Part shown: in pieces, positions 4,313-5,062 of the stretch | Numbering within the stretch: the first letter of the stretch is position 1 | How the letters are laid out: every line of letters starts with the position of its first letter | NCBI GenBank assembly: GCA_021805955.1 | Contig: JAJZDO010000404.1 | Coordinates: 1 to 5,062, forward strand | Source: Acidobacteriota bacterium | GTDB taxonomy: Bacteria; Acidobacteriota; Terriglobia; Terriglobales; Acidobacteriaceae | Length of the DNA stretch: 5,062 bases | Direction of reading: 5' to 3' | Notes under the pieces: generated by a model | Database searches by the model: none | Told to the model about the DNA's origin: nothing | Seen by the model: the letters and a program-made list of their open reading frames with translations, nothing else | Translations under genes and position numbers: made by a program

Positions 4313-5062
4313 ATGGGCGACAGCAGCCAGCAACTTCGCGAGCAGATACTTGACCTTGCGGAACGCTACTTCGAAGAGAAATTCAGCGCGCAGCCTTTCG
4401 TCCCCGGCCAATCCAACGTGCCGGTGTCTGGCAAGGTGCTTGATGCATCTGACCTGAAGAACCTGATCGATGCTTCGCTCGACTGCTGGCTGACCACGGG
4501 CAGGTTCGCGGCACAATTCGAGCGGCAGTTCGCCCGCTATTTCGATGTCCGCGGCGCATCGCTGGTCAACTCCGGCTCGTCCGCCAATCTTGCCGCATTC
4601 TCGTGCCTTACTTCTCCCAAGCTGGGCGACCGCGCGCTGCGACCGGGCGATGAAGTCATCACTGTGGCCGCCGGGTTTCCCACCACTGTCAATCCGATCG
4701 TCCAGAACCGCTGTGTGCCCGTATTCATCGACATTGCCGTGCCTACCTACCAGGCGGACGCCACGCAGCTCGAAGCGGCGCTCAGCGAGCGCACGCGGGC
4801 CATTATGATTGCCCATACACTGGGCAACCCTTACGATCTGGATCGCGTGGCCAGGTTCGCCAAGCAACACAATCTATGGCTGATTGAAGACAGTTGTGAT
4901 GCGCTGGGTGCGACTTTCAAAGGCCAGAAAGTCGGCACCTTCGGCGACCTTGCAACGGTCAGCTTCTATCCCGCGCACCACATCACCATGGGGGAAGGCG
5001 GCGCGGTGCTGACCAATTCCCCGCTGCTGAAAACGCTGGTCGAATCCTTTCGCGACTGGGGC
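4313..5062 (+). CDS. rfbH: CDP-4-keto-6-deoxyglucose 3-dehydratase (E1), RfbH/DdhC, 3' truncated by window
   Basis: The first 250 of about 440 residues are present. The enzyme belongs to the DegT/DnrJ/EryC1/StrS fold but acts as a PMP and [2Fe-2S] dehydratase. With the E3 reductase (DdhD) it removes the C3 hydroxyl of CDP-4-keto-6-deoxy-D-glucose on the way to 3,6-dideoxyhexoses of O-antigens. The diagnostic feature is [16 protein letters not shown] at 217-232. A His (222) replaces the PLP-binding Lys of ordinary sugar aminotransferases. Asp193 and Cys195 lie in EDSCDALG; Cys195 corresponds to the first cluster ligand, and the other ligands should follow just past RDWG at the edge. WLTTGRF, SGSSANL and [10 protein letters not shown] are also family-typical. 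The ATG matches the family N-terminus. AGGA (4302-4305) is 7 nt upstream, whereas the GGAGG at 4307-4311 is too close. Confidence 0.93.
   Translation, partial: MGDSSQQLREQILDLAERYFEEKFSAQPFVPGQSNVPVSGKVLDASDLKNLIDASLDCWLTTGRFAAQFERQFARYFDVRGASLVNSGSSANLAAFSCLTSPKLGDRALRPGDEVITVAAGFPTTVNPIVQNRCVPVFIDIAVPTYQADATQLEAALSERTRAIMIAHTLGNPYDLDRVARFAKQHNLWLIEDSCDALGATFKGQKVGTFGDLATVSFYPAHHITMGEGGAVLTNSPLLKTLVESFRDWG

Noticed and set aside
4295..4870. 191-codon minus-strand frame opposite rfbH
   Set aside because: The plus strand encodes clear RfbH motifs throughout, so this is a GC-rich antisense shadow.

Overview
The window reads as a piece of a moderately GC-rich bacterial chromosome. I lean towards Acidobacteriota (Terriglobia-like). 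The reasons are a TauE/SafE permease paired with a DUF1634 membrane protein, DUF190 proteins next to a CrcB fluoride channel, and an intergenic repeat of the GTCATTCTGAGCG...GAAGAATCT type that I associate with that phylum. This placement is inference; no rRNA or taxon-specific marker is present.

Layout. Positions 1-444 hold no gene I can support beyond a weak candidate minus-strand start at the left edge. Positions 445-1655 are a two-gene operon: a TauE/SafE anion permease, then after a 2-nt gap a three-helix DUF1634 protein. A minus-strand gene (1749-2120) converges on it. It encodes a small secreted Gly/Ser/Met/Asn-rich protein with a natural run of six histidines. Between the two stops lies a strong stem-loop.

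The centre of interest is 2379-4277, a fluoride-response locus. A sigma70-like promoter is followed at once by a clear fluoride (crcB-motif) riboswitch aptamer at 2425-2481. After it come a second hairpin whose loop repeats the aptamer's pseudoknot sequence and a terminator-like hairpin ending in a T-tract. Then comes crcB with a TTG start, followed 25 nt later by a protein of two DUF190 domains. A palindromic repeat element and a short tandem repeat interrupt the locus, and a second, single-domain DUF190 gene follows. When fluoride binds the aptamer, expression of the CrcB channel should rise and fluoride leave the cell. The DUF190 proteins have a PII-like predicted fold and may sense or modulate, but their role is not established here.

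From 4313 to the right edge runs the first 250 codons of rfbH/ddhC, the PLP/[2Fe-2S] CDP-hexulose 3-dehydratase of 3,6-dideoxysugar synthesis. It probably opens an O-antigen or CDP-sugar gene cluster unrelated to the fluoride locus. I did not find a wholly unknown system. The least ordinary parts are the riboswitch expression platform, the triple DUF190 arrangement and the His6 secreted protein.
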